Positions 22,216 through 35,021 are shown, counted from the first letter of the stretch. The stretch: 64,000 bases of DNA from Aeromicrobium duanguangcaii (GCF_024508295.1 NZ_CP101990.1:434001-498000); one strand, 5' to 3'. A program made the numbers and translations. The notes: generated by a model from the letters alone, not told the origin.

Positions 22216-25049
22216 CCACGCCCCGCCTGGACGACCGCCTCGACACCACCGGTGACGTCGTGGCGGCACTCGAGCGAGCCGGCGTGCGCGACGTGGACTC
22301 GTCCTCCCTGGCGCGCGCGCTCTACAGCTCGGACGCCTCGCTCTACCGCGTCGAGCCCACGGTCGTCGTGCGGCCGCACGACCTCGACGAGATCCATGCC
22401 GTGGTGGAGGCGTGCCGGACGACGGGGACGCCGCTGACGTCGCGCGGCGCGGGCACCTCGATCGCCGGCAACGCGATCGGGACCGGCGTGGTGCTCGACT
22501 TCTCGCGGCACATGAACCGGATCATCGCGATCGACGAGGCCACCCGCACCGCCGAGGTGCAGCCCGGCGTCGTGCATGCCGCCCTGCAGCGCGTGGCGGC
22601 CCCGCTGGGGTTGCGCTACGGCCCCGACCCCTCGACCCACACTCGCTGCACGGTCGGCGGCATGATCGGCAACAACGCGTGCGGCAACCGCGCGCTGGGC
22701 TACGGCCGCAGCGCCGACAACGTCGCGGCGCTCGACCTGCTGACGCTGGCGGGGGAGCGGTTCCAGGTCGGCCGGGACGTCGCGGTGACGTCCGACCGGC
22801 TGGAGGGCCTGCGCTCGCTGGTCGGCGCCAACCTCTCGACCGTCCGCACCGAGTTCGGCCGGTTCGGTCGCCAGGTGTCGGGCTACAGCCTCGAGCACCT
22901 GCTGCCCGAGCGTGGCTTTGACGTCGCCTCGTTCATGGCCGGCACCGAGGGCACGCTCGCCGTGACCCTGGGCGCCACCGTCGACCTCGTGCGGGACGCG
23001 CCGGTGCGCCACCTGGTGGTGCTGTCCTTCCCGTCCATGGCCGAGGCCGCCGACCACGTCCCGGCGATCCTGCCCTTCGAGCCGATCGCCTGCGAGGGAC
23101 TGGGCGGGCGCATCGTCGAGGTCTACCGCGCGGCCCACGGCGCCTCCTCGGTCCCGGACCTGCCGAGCGGCGACGGGTTCCTCTACGTCGAGCTCGCGGG
23201 TGACGACGCCGCCGAGCTGCAGGCCCAGGCCGACCGAGTCGTCCGCGCCTCGGGAGCCCTGGGGCACCGCCACGTCACGTCGCCGATCGAGCAGTCGGTG
23301 CTGTGGCGGATCCGCGAGGAGGGCGCCGGCCTGGCGTCGCGGGCCTGGGATCGTCCGGCGCTGGCCGGCTGGGAGGACGCCGCGGTCCCGCCGGAGCACC
23401 TCGGCCGGTACCTGCGGGAGTTCGAGGACCTGCTCGTCCAGCACGACCTGCACGGCACGCTGTTCGGTCACTTCGGCGACGGCTGCGTCCACGTGCGCAT
23501 CGACTTCCCCCTCGACGCGCCGGACGGGCATCGGGGCTTCCGCTCCTTCCTCACCGACGCGGCCACCCTCGCGGCGAGCCACGGCGGATCGTTCTCCGGC
23601 GAGCACGGCGACGGCCGCGCCCGCTCCGAGCTGCTGCCGCTGATGTACTCGCCCGAGGCCATCGGCCTGTTCGAGCAGGTCAAGCACGTCTTCGATCCCG
23701 AGGACCTGCTGAACCCGGGCGTGCTGGTCCGGCCCCGGCCGGTGGAATCCGACCTGCGCGGCCTGGGCGCCGGGTGGCCCCCGGGCCTGCCGGCGGGCCG
23801 CAAGGGCCTGCGGCTGTTGCACGACGACGGCGACTTCGGCGCTGCGGTGCACCGGTGCACCGGCGTGGGCAAGTGCCTCGCCGCGCCGGCCTCGGGCGTC
23901 ATGTGCCCCTCCTTCCAGGCGACCCGCAACGAGAAGGACTCCACCCGCGGCCGGGCCCGCGTGCTGCAGGAGATGGTCGATGGCCGGCTCGTGGACGGCG
24001 GCTGGTCCAGCCCGGAGGTCCACGAGGCGCTCGACCTGTGCCTGTCGTGCAAGGGCTGCGTGGGCGACTGCCCCACCGGCGTCGACATGGCGACCTACAA
24101 GTCCGAGGTCCTGCACCAGACCTATCGCGGCCGACTGCGTCCGCGCAGCCACTACATCCTGGGCCGGCTGCCGTTCTGGGCGCGGCTCACGGCCCCGATC
24201 GCCCAACTGGCGAACCTCGCCCTGCGGATGCCGGGCCTGGCGCACGTGGGCCGCTGGATCGCGGGCGTCGACCAGCGGCGCAGCCTGCCGCAGTTCGCCA
24301 CGCGCACGTTCTCGAAGGTCGCCGCCGATGAGCGCACCAGCACCGGGGGCGACCCCGTGCTGCTGTGGGCCGACTCCTTCACCGAGTACTTCTCCACGGA
24401 CGCGGGGCGCGCCGCGGTCCGCCTGCTGGAGGCCGCGGGGTACGAGATCCGGCTGCTCGAGCGCCAGCAGTGCTGTGGCCTGACCTGGATCTCGACCGGA
24501 CAGCTGGACCACGCCGCCGAGCTGGCCGCCGCCGCGGTCGACCAGCTGCATCCCTACGTCGAGGCGGGCATCCCCGTCGTGGGTCTGGAGCCCTCGTGCC
24601 TCGCGGTGCTGCGCACCGACGCGGTCGAGCTCGTGGACGACGCTCGCGCCGCCGAGGTGGCGAAGGGCGTGTTCACGCTCGCCGAGCTGCTCGCCGACCG
24701 CGAGGAGCTCGAGGTGCCCGACCTGTCCGGCCAGACCGTCGTGGTCCAGCCGCACTGCCACCAGGCGTCGGTCCTGGGCTTCGATGCCGACCTGCGGCTG
24801 CTGTCGCGCACGGGCGCCCATGTGGTGCGAGTCGGCGGCTGCTGCGGACTGGCAGGCAACTTCGGCGTCGAGAAGGGCCACTACGAGGTCTCGGTCGCCG
24901 TGGCGGAGACGCAGTTGCTGCCGGCCGTGCGCGAGGCCGGACCCGACGCGATCGTCGTCGCCGACGGCTTCAGCTGCCGGATGCAGCTCGACGACCTCGC
25001 CGACGTCCGCGCCGTGCACCTGGCCCAGCTGCTGCTGGGGGAGCGCTGA
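22212..25049 (+). CDS. FAD- and 4Fe-4S-containing 2-hydroxyacid dehydrogenase (D-2-hydroxyglutarate or D-lactate type)
   Basis: A 945-residue fusion of a GlcD-like flavoprotein and a GlpC-like iron-sulphur protein. The FAD-binding PCMH domain spans about 45-225 (GAGTSIAGNAIG, CTVGGMIGNNACGNRALGYG) and the FAD-oxidase C domain about 270-520 (GHFGDGCVHVRIDF, GSFSGEHGDGRAR). Ferredoxin-type clusters are marked by CTGVGKC and by C610/C613/C616/C620 (CLSCKGCVGDCP). Two CCG domains have C754-C755 and C877-C878. Such enzymes (YdiJ-like, Dld-like) oxidise D-2-hydroxyacids and reduce the quinone pool. Adjacency to HOT, which makes D-2-hydroxyglutarate, favours that substrate; D-lactate is the alternative. 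Confidence 0.85.
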   Translation: MTTPRLDDRLDTTGDVVAALERAGVRDVDSSSLARALYSSDASLYRVEPTVVVRPHDLDEIHAVVEACRTTGTPLTSRGAGTSIAGNAIGTGVVLDFSRHMNRIIAIDEATRTAEVQPGVVHAALQRVAAPLGLRYGPDPSTHTRCTVGGMIGNNACGNRALGYGRSADNVAALDLLTLAGERFQVGRDVAVTSDRLEGLRSLVGANLSTVRTEFGRFGRQVSGYSLEHLLPERGFDVASFMAGTEGTLAVTLGATVDLVRDAPVRHLVVLSFPSMAEAADHVPAILPFEPIACEGLGGRIVEVYRAAHGASSVPDLPSGDGFLYVELAGDDAAELQAQADRVVRASGALGHRHVTSPIEQSVLWRIREEGAGLASRAWDRPALAGWEDAAVPPEHLGRYLREFEDLLVQHDLHGTLFGHFGDGCVHVRIDFPLDAPDGHRGFRSFLTDAATLAASHGGSFSGEHGDGRARSELLPLMYSPEAIGLFEQVKHVFDPEDLLNPGVLVRPRPVESDLRGLGAGWPPGLPAGRKGLRLLHDDGDFGAAVHRCTGVGKCLAAPASGVMCPSFQATRNEKDSTRGRARVLQEMVDGRLVDGGWSSPEVHEALDLCLSCKGCVGDCPTGVDMATYKSEVLHQTYRGRLRPRSHYILGRLPFWARLTAPIAQLANLALRMPGLAHVGRWIAGVDQRRSLPQFATRTFSKVAADERTSTGGDPVLLWADSFTEYFSTDAGRAAVRLLEAAGYEIRLLERQQCCGLTWISTGQLDHAAELAAAAVDQLHPYVEAGIPVVGLEPSCLAVLRTDAVELVDDARAAEVAKGVFTLAELLADREELEVPDLSGQTVVVQPHCHQASVLGFDADLRLLSRTGAHVVRVGGCCGLAGNFGVEKGHYEVSVAVAETQLLPAVREAGPDAIVVADGFSCRMQLDDLADVRAVHLAQLLLGER

Positions 25050-25080
25050 CCGAGGGCCGGGCGACCGGAAGGATGAGCCC

Positions 25081-25260
25081 ATGGAAGATCCGCTGATCCT
25101 GCTCGGCCGCGAGATGGCCGGCTTCGCCGTGCTGGTCGGCGAGACCGAGGGCGACGAGCCCGAGGTCGCCGGCGACGGGATCTCGGAGGTCGTCCGGGTG
25201 TACGGGCACCGGATGACGGCCCGCGGGCAGCGCCCCGACGTCCGCGCGCCCCACCGGTAG
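25081..25260 (+). CDS. Small hypothetical protein
   Basis: A possible 59-residue protein (MEDPLILLGREMAGFAVLVGETEGDE...) with a good Shine-Dalgarno sequence, GGAAGGA at 25067-25073, 7 bases before the ATG. It begins 31 bases after the flavoprotein stop and could be the last gene of that operon. It has no recognisable domain and an Arg-rich C-terminus. A chance reading frame in GC-rich DNA remains possible. Confidence 0.45.
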   Translation: MEDPLILLGREMAGFAVLVGETEGDEPEVAGDGISEVVRVYGHRMTARGQRPDVRAPHR

Positions 25261-25323
25261 CGCCGCGGCCTACCTGGCCGGGCCGCGCGTCCCCTGACCC
25301 GGACCGCGTCCTCACGAGGACGC

Positions 25324-25356
25324 GATTTGTCCCGACGAGGCGGGCTCAGGTAAGAT
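25324..25356 (+). promoter_or_regulatory. Promoter GATTTG-N21-TAAGAT for the str operon
   Basis: GATTTG (25324-25329) and TAAGAT (25351-25356) are 21 bases apart, as in the other translation-gene promoters. They drive rpsL-rpsG-fusA(-tuf). Confidence 0.75.
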
Positions 25357-25362
25357 GGGGAG

Positions 25363-25528
25363 CCGTGCCCGACGTGAGTCGGCGCGACGTTCGAACGGAC
25401 AAGGGCCCCTGGCCCGATGATCCGTGACCACGGCGGTCGGATACCGCCGCGGTGGAGATCGAGGAAGACCTGCGAGGCGGCATGCGCGCCCGCGATGTAA
25501 CGGGAGAATTCTCCCAGGAAGAGGCATA
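25363..25528 (+). promoter_or_regulatory. Structured rpsL leader with two hairpins
   Basis: The ~165-base 5' leader holds a hairpin at 25427-25453 (ACCACGGCGGT / ACCGCCGCGGT, one mismatch, 5-base loop). A perfect 14-bp palindrome GGGAGAATTCTCCC at 25502-25515 ends just before the AGGAAGAGG ribosome-binding region. The second element could mask or expose the rpsL start, or be a protein-binding site for operon feedback. It is not a known family that I can name. Confidence 0.45.
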
Positions 25529-25903
25529 GTGCCCACCATCAACCAGCTTGTCCGCAAGGGCCGCCAGAGCAAGGTCGTCAAGACCAACACGCCGGCCCTC
25601 AAGGGTTCGCCCCAGCGGCGCGGCGTGTGCACCCGCGTGTACACCACGACCCCGAAGAAGCCGAACTCCGCGCTGCGCAAGGTCGCCCGCGTCCGGCTCT
25701 CCAGTGGCACCGAGGTGACCGCCTACATCCCCGGCGAGGGCCACAACCTGCAGGAGCACTCGATCGTGCTCGTTCGCGGTGGTCGTGTGAAGGACCTCCC
25801 CGGTGTTCGCTACAAGATCATTCGCGGCTCGCTCGACACCCAGGGTGTCAAGGGTCGCAAGCAGGCTCGCAGCCGTTACGGCGCGAAGAAGGAGAAGAGC
25901 TGA
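25529..25903 (+). CDS. rpsL: 30S ribosomal protein S12
   Basis: A 124-residue protein at the decoding centre. It starts [13 protein letters not shown] at GTG 25529, preceded by AGGAAGAGG. The streptomycin-determining regions [11 protein letters not shown] and [12 protein letters not shown] are wild type, with no classical K43 or K88 substitutions visible. The stop overlaps the rpsG start by one base (TGATG), indicating coupled translation in the str operon. Confidence 0.98.
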   Translation: MPTINQLVRKGRQSKVVKTNTPALKGSPQRRGVCTRVYTTTPKKPNSALRKVARVRLSSGTEVTAYIPGEGHNLQEHSIVLVRGGRVKDLPGVRYKIIRGSLDTQGVKGRKQARSRYGAKKEKS

Positions 25904-26373
25904 TGCCTCGTAAGGGTCCCGCTCCGAAGCGTCCGATCGAGACTGATCCCGTCTACGGCAGCCAGCTGGTCACCCAGCTGATCAACAAGGTTCTGTTCGA
26001 CGGCAAGAAGCAGGTCGCGCAGCGCATCGTCTACACCGCCCTCGAGGGCACGCGTGAGAAGTCCGGCACCGATCCGGTCATCACGCTCAAGCGCGCGCTC
26101 GACAACGTCAAGCCCGCCCTGGAGGTCAAGAGCCGCCGTGTCGGTGGCGCCACCTACCAGGTGCCGGTCGACGTCCGTCCGAACCGTCAGACCACCCTCG
26201 CCCTGCGCTGGCTCGTCAAGTACAGCGCCGAGCGTCGCGAGAAGACCATGGCCGAGCGCCTCATGAACGAGCTGCTCGACGCCAGCAACGGTCTCGGTGC
26301 CAGCGTGAAGAAGCGCGAGGACACCCACAAGATGGCCGAAGCCAACAAGGCGTTCGCCCACTACCGCTGGTGA
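25903..26373 (+). CDS. rpsG: 30S ribosomal protein S7
   Basis: A 156-residue primary binding protein of the 16S rRNA 3' domain, contacting the E-site tRNA; in E. coli it is the feedback repressor of the str operon. It contains [30 protein letters not shown] and [21 protein letters not shown]. It starts [11 protein letters not shown] at ATG 25903, sharing one base with the rpsL stop codon. fusA follows after 61 bases. Confidence 0.98.
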   Translation: MPRKGPAPKRPIETDPVYGSQLVTQLINKVLFDGKKQVAQRIVYTALEGTREKSGTDPVITLKRALDNVKPALEVKSRRVGGATYQVPVDVRPNRQTTLALRWLVKYSAERREKTMAERLMNELLDASNGLGASVKKREDTHKMAEANKAFAHYRW

Positions 26374-26434
26374 TCCTGGGCGCAACGTCGTTGCGCTCTC
26401 CCACCGAACCACTTCTGTAAAGGCTGATCCACAC

Positions 26435-28546
<2,112 letters not shown>

Positions 28547-28649
28547 GCTTCGGACCCATCGCGTAGGGTTGCCAGAGGTTCGCTCCGACGCGTTCCACAC
28601 GGCGTTTCAGTCAACAAGATCTAGATACACCAAAACCAGGAGGGCCCCA

Positions 28650-29843
<1,194 letters not shown>

Positions 29844-29868
29844 TCTGATCTGACACGCACTGCGTGAG

Positions 29869-29909
29869 GAACCCCCGAGGCTTCGGCCTCGGGGGTTCTT
29901 TCTTTTCCG
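29869..29909 (+). terminator. Intrinsic terminator after tuf
   Basis: GAACCCCCGAGG and CCTCGGGGGTTC pair perfectly around CTTCGG and are followed by TTTCTTTT. Confidence 0.95.
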
Positions 29910-29928
29910 GCGACGACGCGGCGGCCGG

Positions 29929-29934
29929 TAGCCT
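29929..29934 (+). promoter_or_regulatory. -10 box TAGCCT for leaderless CDF transporter gene
   Basis: TAGCCT lies 6 bases before the GTG at 29941. Confidence 0.5.
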
Positions 29935-29940
29935 CGCGGT

Positions 29941-30849
29941 GTGGGTCACGATCACGCGCACGGCGCCGGGGTGAAGCACCGGGGACGCCTCGGACTCGTC
30001 CTGGCGCTCACCCTCGCGGTCCTCGTCCTCCAGGTGGTCGTGGGCCTCGTGACCGGCTCGCTGGCGTTGCTCGCCGACGCCGGCCATCTGCTCAGCGACT
30101 CGTTCGGCCTGGTCCTCGCTCTGGCGGCCATCGTGGTGGCCCAGCGTCCCGCGGGAGCGCGCAGCACCTACGGCTTCCATCGCACGGAGGTGCTGGCCGC
30201 CGGACTCAACGCCCTGATCCTGATCGGTCTGTGTGTCGCCATCGTGATCGGCGCCGTGCGACGGCTCGAGGACCCGCCTGCCATCGAGGGCGGCTGGGTC
30301 CTCGCCGCCGGTCTGGTCGGCCTGGTCGTCAACGTGGTCGGGCTGCTCGTGCTGCGCTCCGGCGCCCAGGAGAGCCTGAACGTGCGGGGCGCCTATCTGG
30401 AGGTCATGGGGGACGCCCTGGGCTCCGTGGCGGTCATCGCGTCGGCCGCTGTCATCCTCGCGACGGGCTGGTACCCCGCCGACCCGATCGCGTCGCTGCT
30501 GATCGCCGCACTCATCGTGCCCCGTGCCGTCTCGCTGCTGCGTGACGTGGCCGAGGTTCTGCTCGAGGCCAGCCCGCGCGATGTCGACCTCGACGCCGTG
30601 CGGAACCACATCCTCGGCGTCCGCGGTGTCGTGGACGTCCACGACCTCCACGTCTGGACCATCACCAGCGGGATGCCGGTGATGAGCGCCCACGTCGTCG
30701 TCGACGAGAGCGTGGTCTCCATGGGCGACGCCCACGCGGTGCTCGACCAGCTCGGCGAGTGCCTCAGCGGTCATTTCGACGTCGCCCACTCGACCTTCCA
30801 GCTGGAGCCGGCGGGCCACCTCGAGAACGAGAGCCACCGCCACCGGTAG
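29941..30849 (+). CDS. Cation diffusion facilitator family metal transporter
   Basis: A 302-residue membrane protein with six predicted helices and a cytoplasmic C-terminal domain (HDLHVWTITSGMPVMSAHVV). Such carriers export Zn2+, Co2+, Cd2+ or Mn2+ against protons. An N-terminal His-rich HDHAHG and helix 2 motif H49-x3-D53 (GHLLSD) are present. At the equivalent helix 5 position the sequence reads EVMGD, so Glu replaces the usual His of the HxxxD zinc site; metal preference is therefore uncertain. The gene lies alone between tuf and the S10 operon. Confidence 0.88.
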   Translation: MGHDHAHGAGVKHRGRLGLVLALTLAVLVLQVVVGLVTGSLALLADAGHLLSDSFGLVLALAAIVVAQRPAGARSTYGFHRTEVLAAGLNALILIGLCVAIVIGAVRRLEDPPAIEGGWVLAAGLVGLVVNVVGLLVLRSGAQESLNVRGAYLEVMGDALGSVAVIASAAVILATGWYPADPIASLLIAALIVPRAVSLLRDVAEVLLEASPRDVDLDAVRNHILGVRGVVDVHDLHVWTITSGMPVMSAHVVVDESVVSMGDAHAVLDQLGECLSGHFDVAHSTFQLEPAGHLENESHRHR

Positions 30850-30899
30850 GTCACGGTCCGAGGGCGGTGTGACGAGGTCGACGACGTTCCACGGGCCCC

Positions 30900-30932
30900 G
30901 ATTTGGAAACTCCGGGAGATGTCTGTCAGAAT
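30900..30932 (+). promoter_or_regulatory. Promoter GATTTG-N21-CAGAAT for the S10-spc operon
   Basis: GATTTG (30900-30905), 21 bases, CAGAAT (30927-30932). The upstream box and spacing match the other ribosomal promoters exactly, while the -10 box is less canonical at its first base. Confidence 0.7.
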
Positions 30933-30938
30933 GGTCAG

Positions 30939-31201
30939 GTTGCCCCGGCATGTTCGCGGTGGCTCCTGCGGTTGGGAACTCACGCCCAGCTCAACGCACG
31001 AGCCGAACCCGAGACCATGTTGTCCGGCCAGCCGCACCGCATCGCGGGGCGGAGCCGGTCCAACCACCTAACTCGAGAAGTGTGTGTTCCTCTGTGCGCC
31101 GCAGGCGCCGCGACACGCCCGACCTCGGGGAACGGAGACGGGGGCATGCCTACCCCGAACCCGGGGGCTGGCGAAGACGAACGTAAAGGACGAGCGAGAG
31201 C
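30939..31201 (+). promoter_or_regulatory. Long rpsJ leader
   Basis: About 260 untranslated bases separate the likely transcription start from the rpsJ ATG. Short reading frames here overlap and lack good starts. Self-complementary stretches (GCGCCGCAGGCGCC near 31096, CCCCGAACCCGGGG near 31153) suggest a folded leader, as expected where L4 or another protein regulates the S10 operon, but I cannot match it to a known leader family. The ribosome-binding region is GACGAGCGAGAGC. Confidence 0.4.
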
Positions 31202-31510
31202 ATGGCGGGACAAAAGATCCGTATCCGGCTCAAGGCCTACGACCACGAGGTCATTGACTCCTCGGCGAAGAAGATCGTCGACACCGTGACCCGGACCGGC
31301 GCCAAGGTCGCCGGCCCCGTGCCGCTTCCGACGGAGAAGAACGTGTACTGCGTCATCCGTTCGCCGCACAAGTACAAGGACAGCCGCGAGCACTTCGAGA
31401 TGCGCACCCACAAGCGGCTCATCGACATCATCGACCCGACGCCCAAGACCGTCGACTCGCTCATGCGACTCGACCTGCCTGCCGGCGTCGACATCGAGAT
31501 CAAGCTCTGA
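31202..31510 (+). CDS. rpsJ: 30S ribosomal protein S10
   Basis: A 102-residue head protein of the small subunit, also the partner of NusG/NusB in transcription-translation coupling. It starts [19 protein letters not shown] and contains [19 protein letters not shown] and [13 protein letters not shown]. It is first gene of the continuous S10-spc cluster; rplC follows after 16 bases. Confidence 0.98.
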   Translation: MAGQKIRIRLKAYDHEVIDSSAKKIVDTVTRTGAKVAGPVPLPTEKNVYCVIRSPHKYKDSREHFEMRTHKRLIDIIDPTPKTVDSLMRLDLPAGVDIEIKL

Positions 31511-31526
31511 GGGAGGGACGCACACC

Positions 31527-32180
31527 ATGAGCAGCAGCACACTCACCGCGCGCGGCCTCCTCGGCCGCAAGCTCGGGATGACGCAGGTCTGGGACGAGAA
31601 CAACCGGGTCGTCCCGGTGACCGTCCTCGAGGCCTCCACGAACATCGTCACCCAGATCCGGACGCGCGAGACCGATGGCTACAGCGCCATCCAGCTCGGC
31701 TACGGAGAGGTCGACGGACGCAAGCTGAACAAGCCCCAGGCGGGCCACTTCGCGAAGGCCGGCGTCACGCCGCGCCGCCACATCGTGGAGATCCGCACCG
31801 AGGCCGTCGCCGACTACACCCTCGGCCAGGAGATCTCGCCCGAGATCTTCGCCAACGGTGACAAGGTCGACGTGACCGCCACCAGCAAGGGCAAGGGCTT
31901 CGCCGGCGTCATGAAGCGTCACGGCTTCGCCGGTGTCGGCGCCTCGCACGGCGCGCACCGCAACCACCGCAAGCCCGGCTCCATCGGAGGCTGCGCCACC
32001 CCCGGCCGCGTCTTCAAGGGCCTGCGCATGGCGGGCCACATGGGCACGGACACCGTGACCACCCAGAACCTCACCGTCCACGCGGTCGACACCGAGCGGG
32101 GCCTCATCCTGGTCAAGGGCGCTGTGCCCGGGGCCAAGGGCGCTCTCGTCGTCATCCGCTCCGCTGCGAAGGGAGCCTGA
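31527..32180 (+). CDS. rplC: 50S ribosomal protein L3
   Basis: A 217-residue early-assembly protein reaching the peptidyl transferase centre. It has [15 protein letters not shown] at the N-terminus. The central loop [16 protein letters not shown] is followed by [16 protein letters not shown], whose Gln/Asn-rich tip lies near the active centre, then [13 protein letters not shown] [17 protein letters not shown]. rplD follows after 5 bases. Confidence 0.98.
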   Translation: MSSSTLTARGLLGRKLGMTQVWDENNRVVPVTVLEASTNIVTQIRTRETDGYSAIQLGYGEVDGRKLNKPQAGHFAKAGVTPRRHIVEIRTEAVADYTLGQEISPEIFANGDKVDVTATSKGKGFAGVMKRHGFAGVGASHGAHRNHRKPGSIGGCATPGRVFKGLRMAGHMGTDTVTTQNLTVHAVDTERGLILVKGAVPGAKGALVVIRSAAKGA

Positions 32181-32185
32181 CCGAG

Positions 32186-33160
32186 ATGGCCAAGACCATT
32201 GACGTCGACCTGCCGGTCGACATCTTCGACGCCCGCGTCAGCATTCCGCTGATGCACCAGGTCGTCACCGCACAGCTGGCCGCCGCTCGTCAGGGCACGC
32301 ACAGTGTCAAGACGCGCGCCGAGGTCCGCGGCGGCGGCAAGAAGCCGTACCGCCAGAAGGGCACCGGCCGCGCCCGTCAGGGCTCGATCCGCGCGCCCCA
32401 GTACGCCGGTGGCGGCATCGTCCACGGCCCCACGCCGCGCTCGTACGACCAGCGCACGCCCAAGAAGATGAAGGCCGCCGCCCTGCGCGGTGCCCTCACC
32501 GACCGGGCCCGCAGCGGCCGTCTGCACGTCATCGAGTCCTTCGTGACCGGTGACGCGCCGTCGACCAAGGCAGCGCTCGCCGCGGTGCGCGACCTCACGA
32601 TCCGTCCCCGCGTGCTCGTGGTCCTGGACCGCGACGACGCCGTGACGGCCAAGAGCCTGCGCAACGCCGAGCTGATCGCCACGATCACGTTCGACCAGCT
32701 CAACACGTACGACGTGCTGCTGGCCGACGACGTGGTGTTCACCAAGGCCGCGTTCGACGCCTTCGTGGCGGCGCGCTCGGCTGAGGGTGTCGACACGGTC
32801 AAGCTGAGCCAGGCGGTCGTCGAGTCCGACGCCCCCGCGCCCAAGCCGGCCAAGAAGACGGCCAAGAAGGTCGCGGCCCAGGCCGAGACCGCCCCGGCTG
32901 AGACCGCTCCGGCGGACGAGGCCAAGGCCGGCGCCACGAAGACCCAGCCGTACGGCCCGGGTTCGAAGGCGCCGCTCGCCAGCGGCAACGCGCCCAAGGG
33001 TCACGAGATCAAGGGCAACGAGAACTCGAAGAAGTACCACACGCCTGACAGCCAGTGGTACGACCAGACGGTCGCCGAGGTCTGGTTCGACTCCGTCGAG
33101 AGCGCCGAGGCCGCTGGCTTCGCTCCCGCCGGTGGCGCCGAGGCCCAGGAGGAGAACTGA
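32186..33160 (+). CDS. rplD: 50S ribosomal protein L4 with C-terminal extension domain
   Basis: L4 lines the peptide exit tunnel and, in some bacteria, represses the S10 operon. This copy has 324 residues instead of about 205-220. Residues 1-210 are normal L4 ([28 protein letters not shown]). Residues 214-253 are a Lys/Ala/Pro/Glu-rich linker. Residues about 270-316 form an extra module: [28 protein letters not shown] and AEAAGFAPA. It resembles the small actinobacterial domain I recall under the name 'sunset' (IKGN...YH.P.S..Y..T.AE.WF...A.AAGF). The reading frame is continuous with no frameshift. It overlaps rplW by one base. Confidence 0.95.
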   Translation: MAKTIDVDLPVDIFDARVSIPLMHQVVTAQLAAARQGTHSVKTRAEVRGGGKKPYRQKGTGRARQGSIRAPQYAGGGIVHGPTPRSYDQRTPKKMKAAALRGALTDRARSGRLHVIESFVTGDAPSTKAALAAVRDLTIRPRVLVVLDRDDAVTAKSLRNAELIATITFDQLNTYDVLLADDVVFTKAAFDAFVAARSAEGVDTVKLSQAVVESDAPAPKPAKKTAKKVAAQAETAPAETAPADEAKAGATKTQPYGPGSKAPLASGNAPKGHEIKGNENSKKYHTPDSQWYDQTVAEVWFDSVESAEAAGFAPAGGAEAQEEN

Positions 33161-33462
33161 TGACCAACCACGGAACCTTCGCCCGGGACGTCCTGATCGC
33201 CCCGGTCGTCAGCGAGAAGAGCTACGGCCTCCTCGACGACAACAAGTACACGTTCCTGGTCCACCCGGACGCCAACAAGACCCAGATCAAGATCGCCGTC
33301 GAGGAGATCTTCGGGGTCAAGGTCACCGGTGTGAACACGATCAACCGCAAGGGCAAGGCCCGTCGCACTCGTAACGGTGTCGGCAAGCGCAAGGACACCA
33401 AGCGCGCCGTCGTCAGCGTGGTCGCCGGCCAGAGCATCGACATCTTCTCGAGCCCGAGCTGA
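33160..33462 (+). CDS. rplW: 50S ribosomal protein L23
   Basis: A 100-residue protein at the exit tunnel, docking site for trigger factor and the signal recognition particle. It contains [27 protein letters not shown] and [15 protein letters not shown]. It starts MTNHGTF at ATG 33160, whose A is the last base of the rplD stop codon. Confidence 0.97.
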   Translation: MTNHGTFARDVLIAPVVSEKSYGLLDDNKYTFLVHPDANKTQIKIAVEEIFGVKVTGVNTINRKGKARRTRNGVGKRKDTKRAVVSVVAGQSIDIFSSPS

Positions 33463-33477
33463 AGGACTGACTGACAC

Positions 33478-34305
<828 letters not shown>

Positions 34306-34325
34306 GAGAGGACCTGGAGAAAAAG

Positions 34326-34607
34326 ATGCCTCGTAGTTTGAAGAAGGGTCCCTTCGTTGACGGCCACCTTGAGAAGAAGGTGGACGCCCAGAACGCAGCC
34401 GAGACCCACAACGTGATCAAGACGTGGTCGCGCCGCTCGATGATCCTGCCGTCCTTCATCGGACACACGATCGCCGTGCACGACGGCCGCAAGCACGTTC
34501 CCGTGTTCATCACCGACTCGATGGTCGGCCACAAGCTGGGGGAGTTCGCTCCCACCCGCACGTTCAAGGGCCACGAGAAGGACGACCGGAAGGCGAAGCG
34601 CCGATGA
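34326..34607 (+). CDS. rpsS: 30S ribosomal protein S19
   Basis: A 93-residue head protein that pairs with S13 at the subunit interface. It begins [12 protein letters not shown] and contains [27 protein letters not shown] and [13 protein letters not shown]. It overlaps rplV by 4 bases (ATGA). Confidence 0.98.
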   Translation: MPRSLKKGPFVDGHLEKKVDAQNAAETHNVIKTWSRRSMILPSFIGHTIAVHDGRKHVPVFITDSMVGHKLGEFAPTRTFKGHEKDDRKAKRR

Positions 34608-35020
34608 GTGCCACTACCCGCGACAACGTGAGCGAGCGCCGCGCGCGCCTGCTCGGCGACCGTCCCGGAGCTTTCGCCGTGGCGCGCTACGTGCGTGTCA
34701 CCGCGCAGAAGTCCCGCCGTGTCGCTGACCTGATCCGCGGCTCGCGCGTCGAGGACGCCCTGACCATGCTGAAGTTCCAGCCGCAGGCTGTGGCCGAGAA
34801 CTTCTACAAGCTGGTCGATTCGGCTGCCTCGAACGCCGAGACCACCGAGGGCCTGGATCGTTCGACCCTGGTCATCACCACGGTGATGGTCGACGAGGGT
34901 CCGACGATGAAGCGCTGGCGCCCCCGCGCCAAGGGTGCGGCCAACCGCATCCTCAAGCGCACGAGCCACCTGACGGTGGTCGTCGAACCCGCAACCGATT
35001 CGAAGAAGGGTGGCAACTGA
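34604..35020 (+). CDS. rplV: 50S ribosomal protein L22
   Basis: A 138-residue protein whose beta-hairpin, with L4, forms the exit-tunnel constriction. It carries [20 protein letters not shown] and the hairpin region [19 protein letters not shown]. The macrolide-sensitive loop looks unaltered. The start is ATG 34604 inside the rpsS stop overlap, and rpsC begins one base after its stop. Confidence 0.97.
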   Translation: MSATTRDNVSERRARLLGDRPGAFAVARYVRVTAQKSRRVADLIRGSRVEDALTMLKFQPQAVAENFYKLVDSAASNAETTEGLDRSTLVITTVMVDEGPTMKRWRPRAKGAANRILKRTSHLTVVVEPATDSKKGGN

Positions 35021-35021
35021 C

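Noticed and set aside
21765..25082. 1100-codon minus-strand frame opposite the GntR regulator and flavoprotein
   Set aside because: Low-complexity His/Arg/Gln/Gly-rich sequence, and the plus strand has clear conserved domains throughout.
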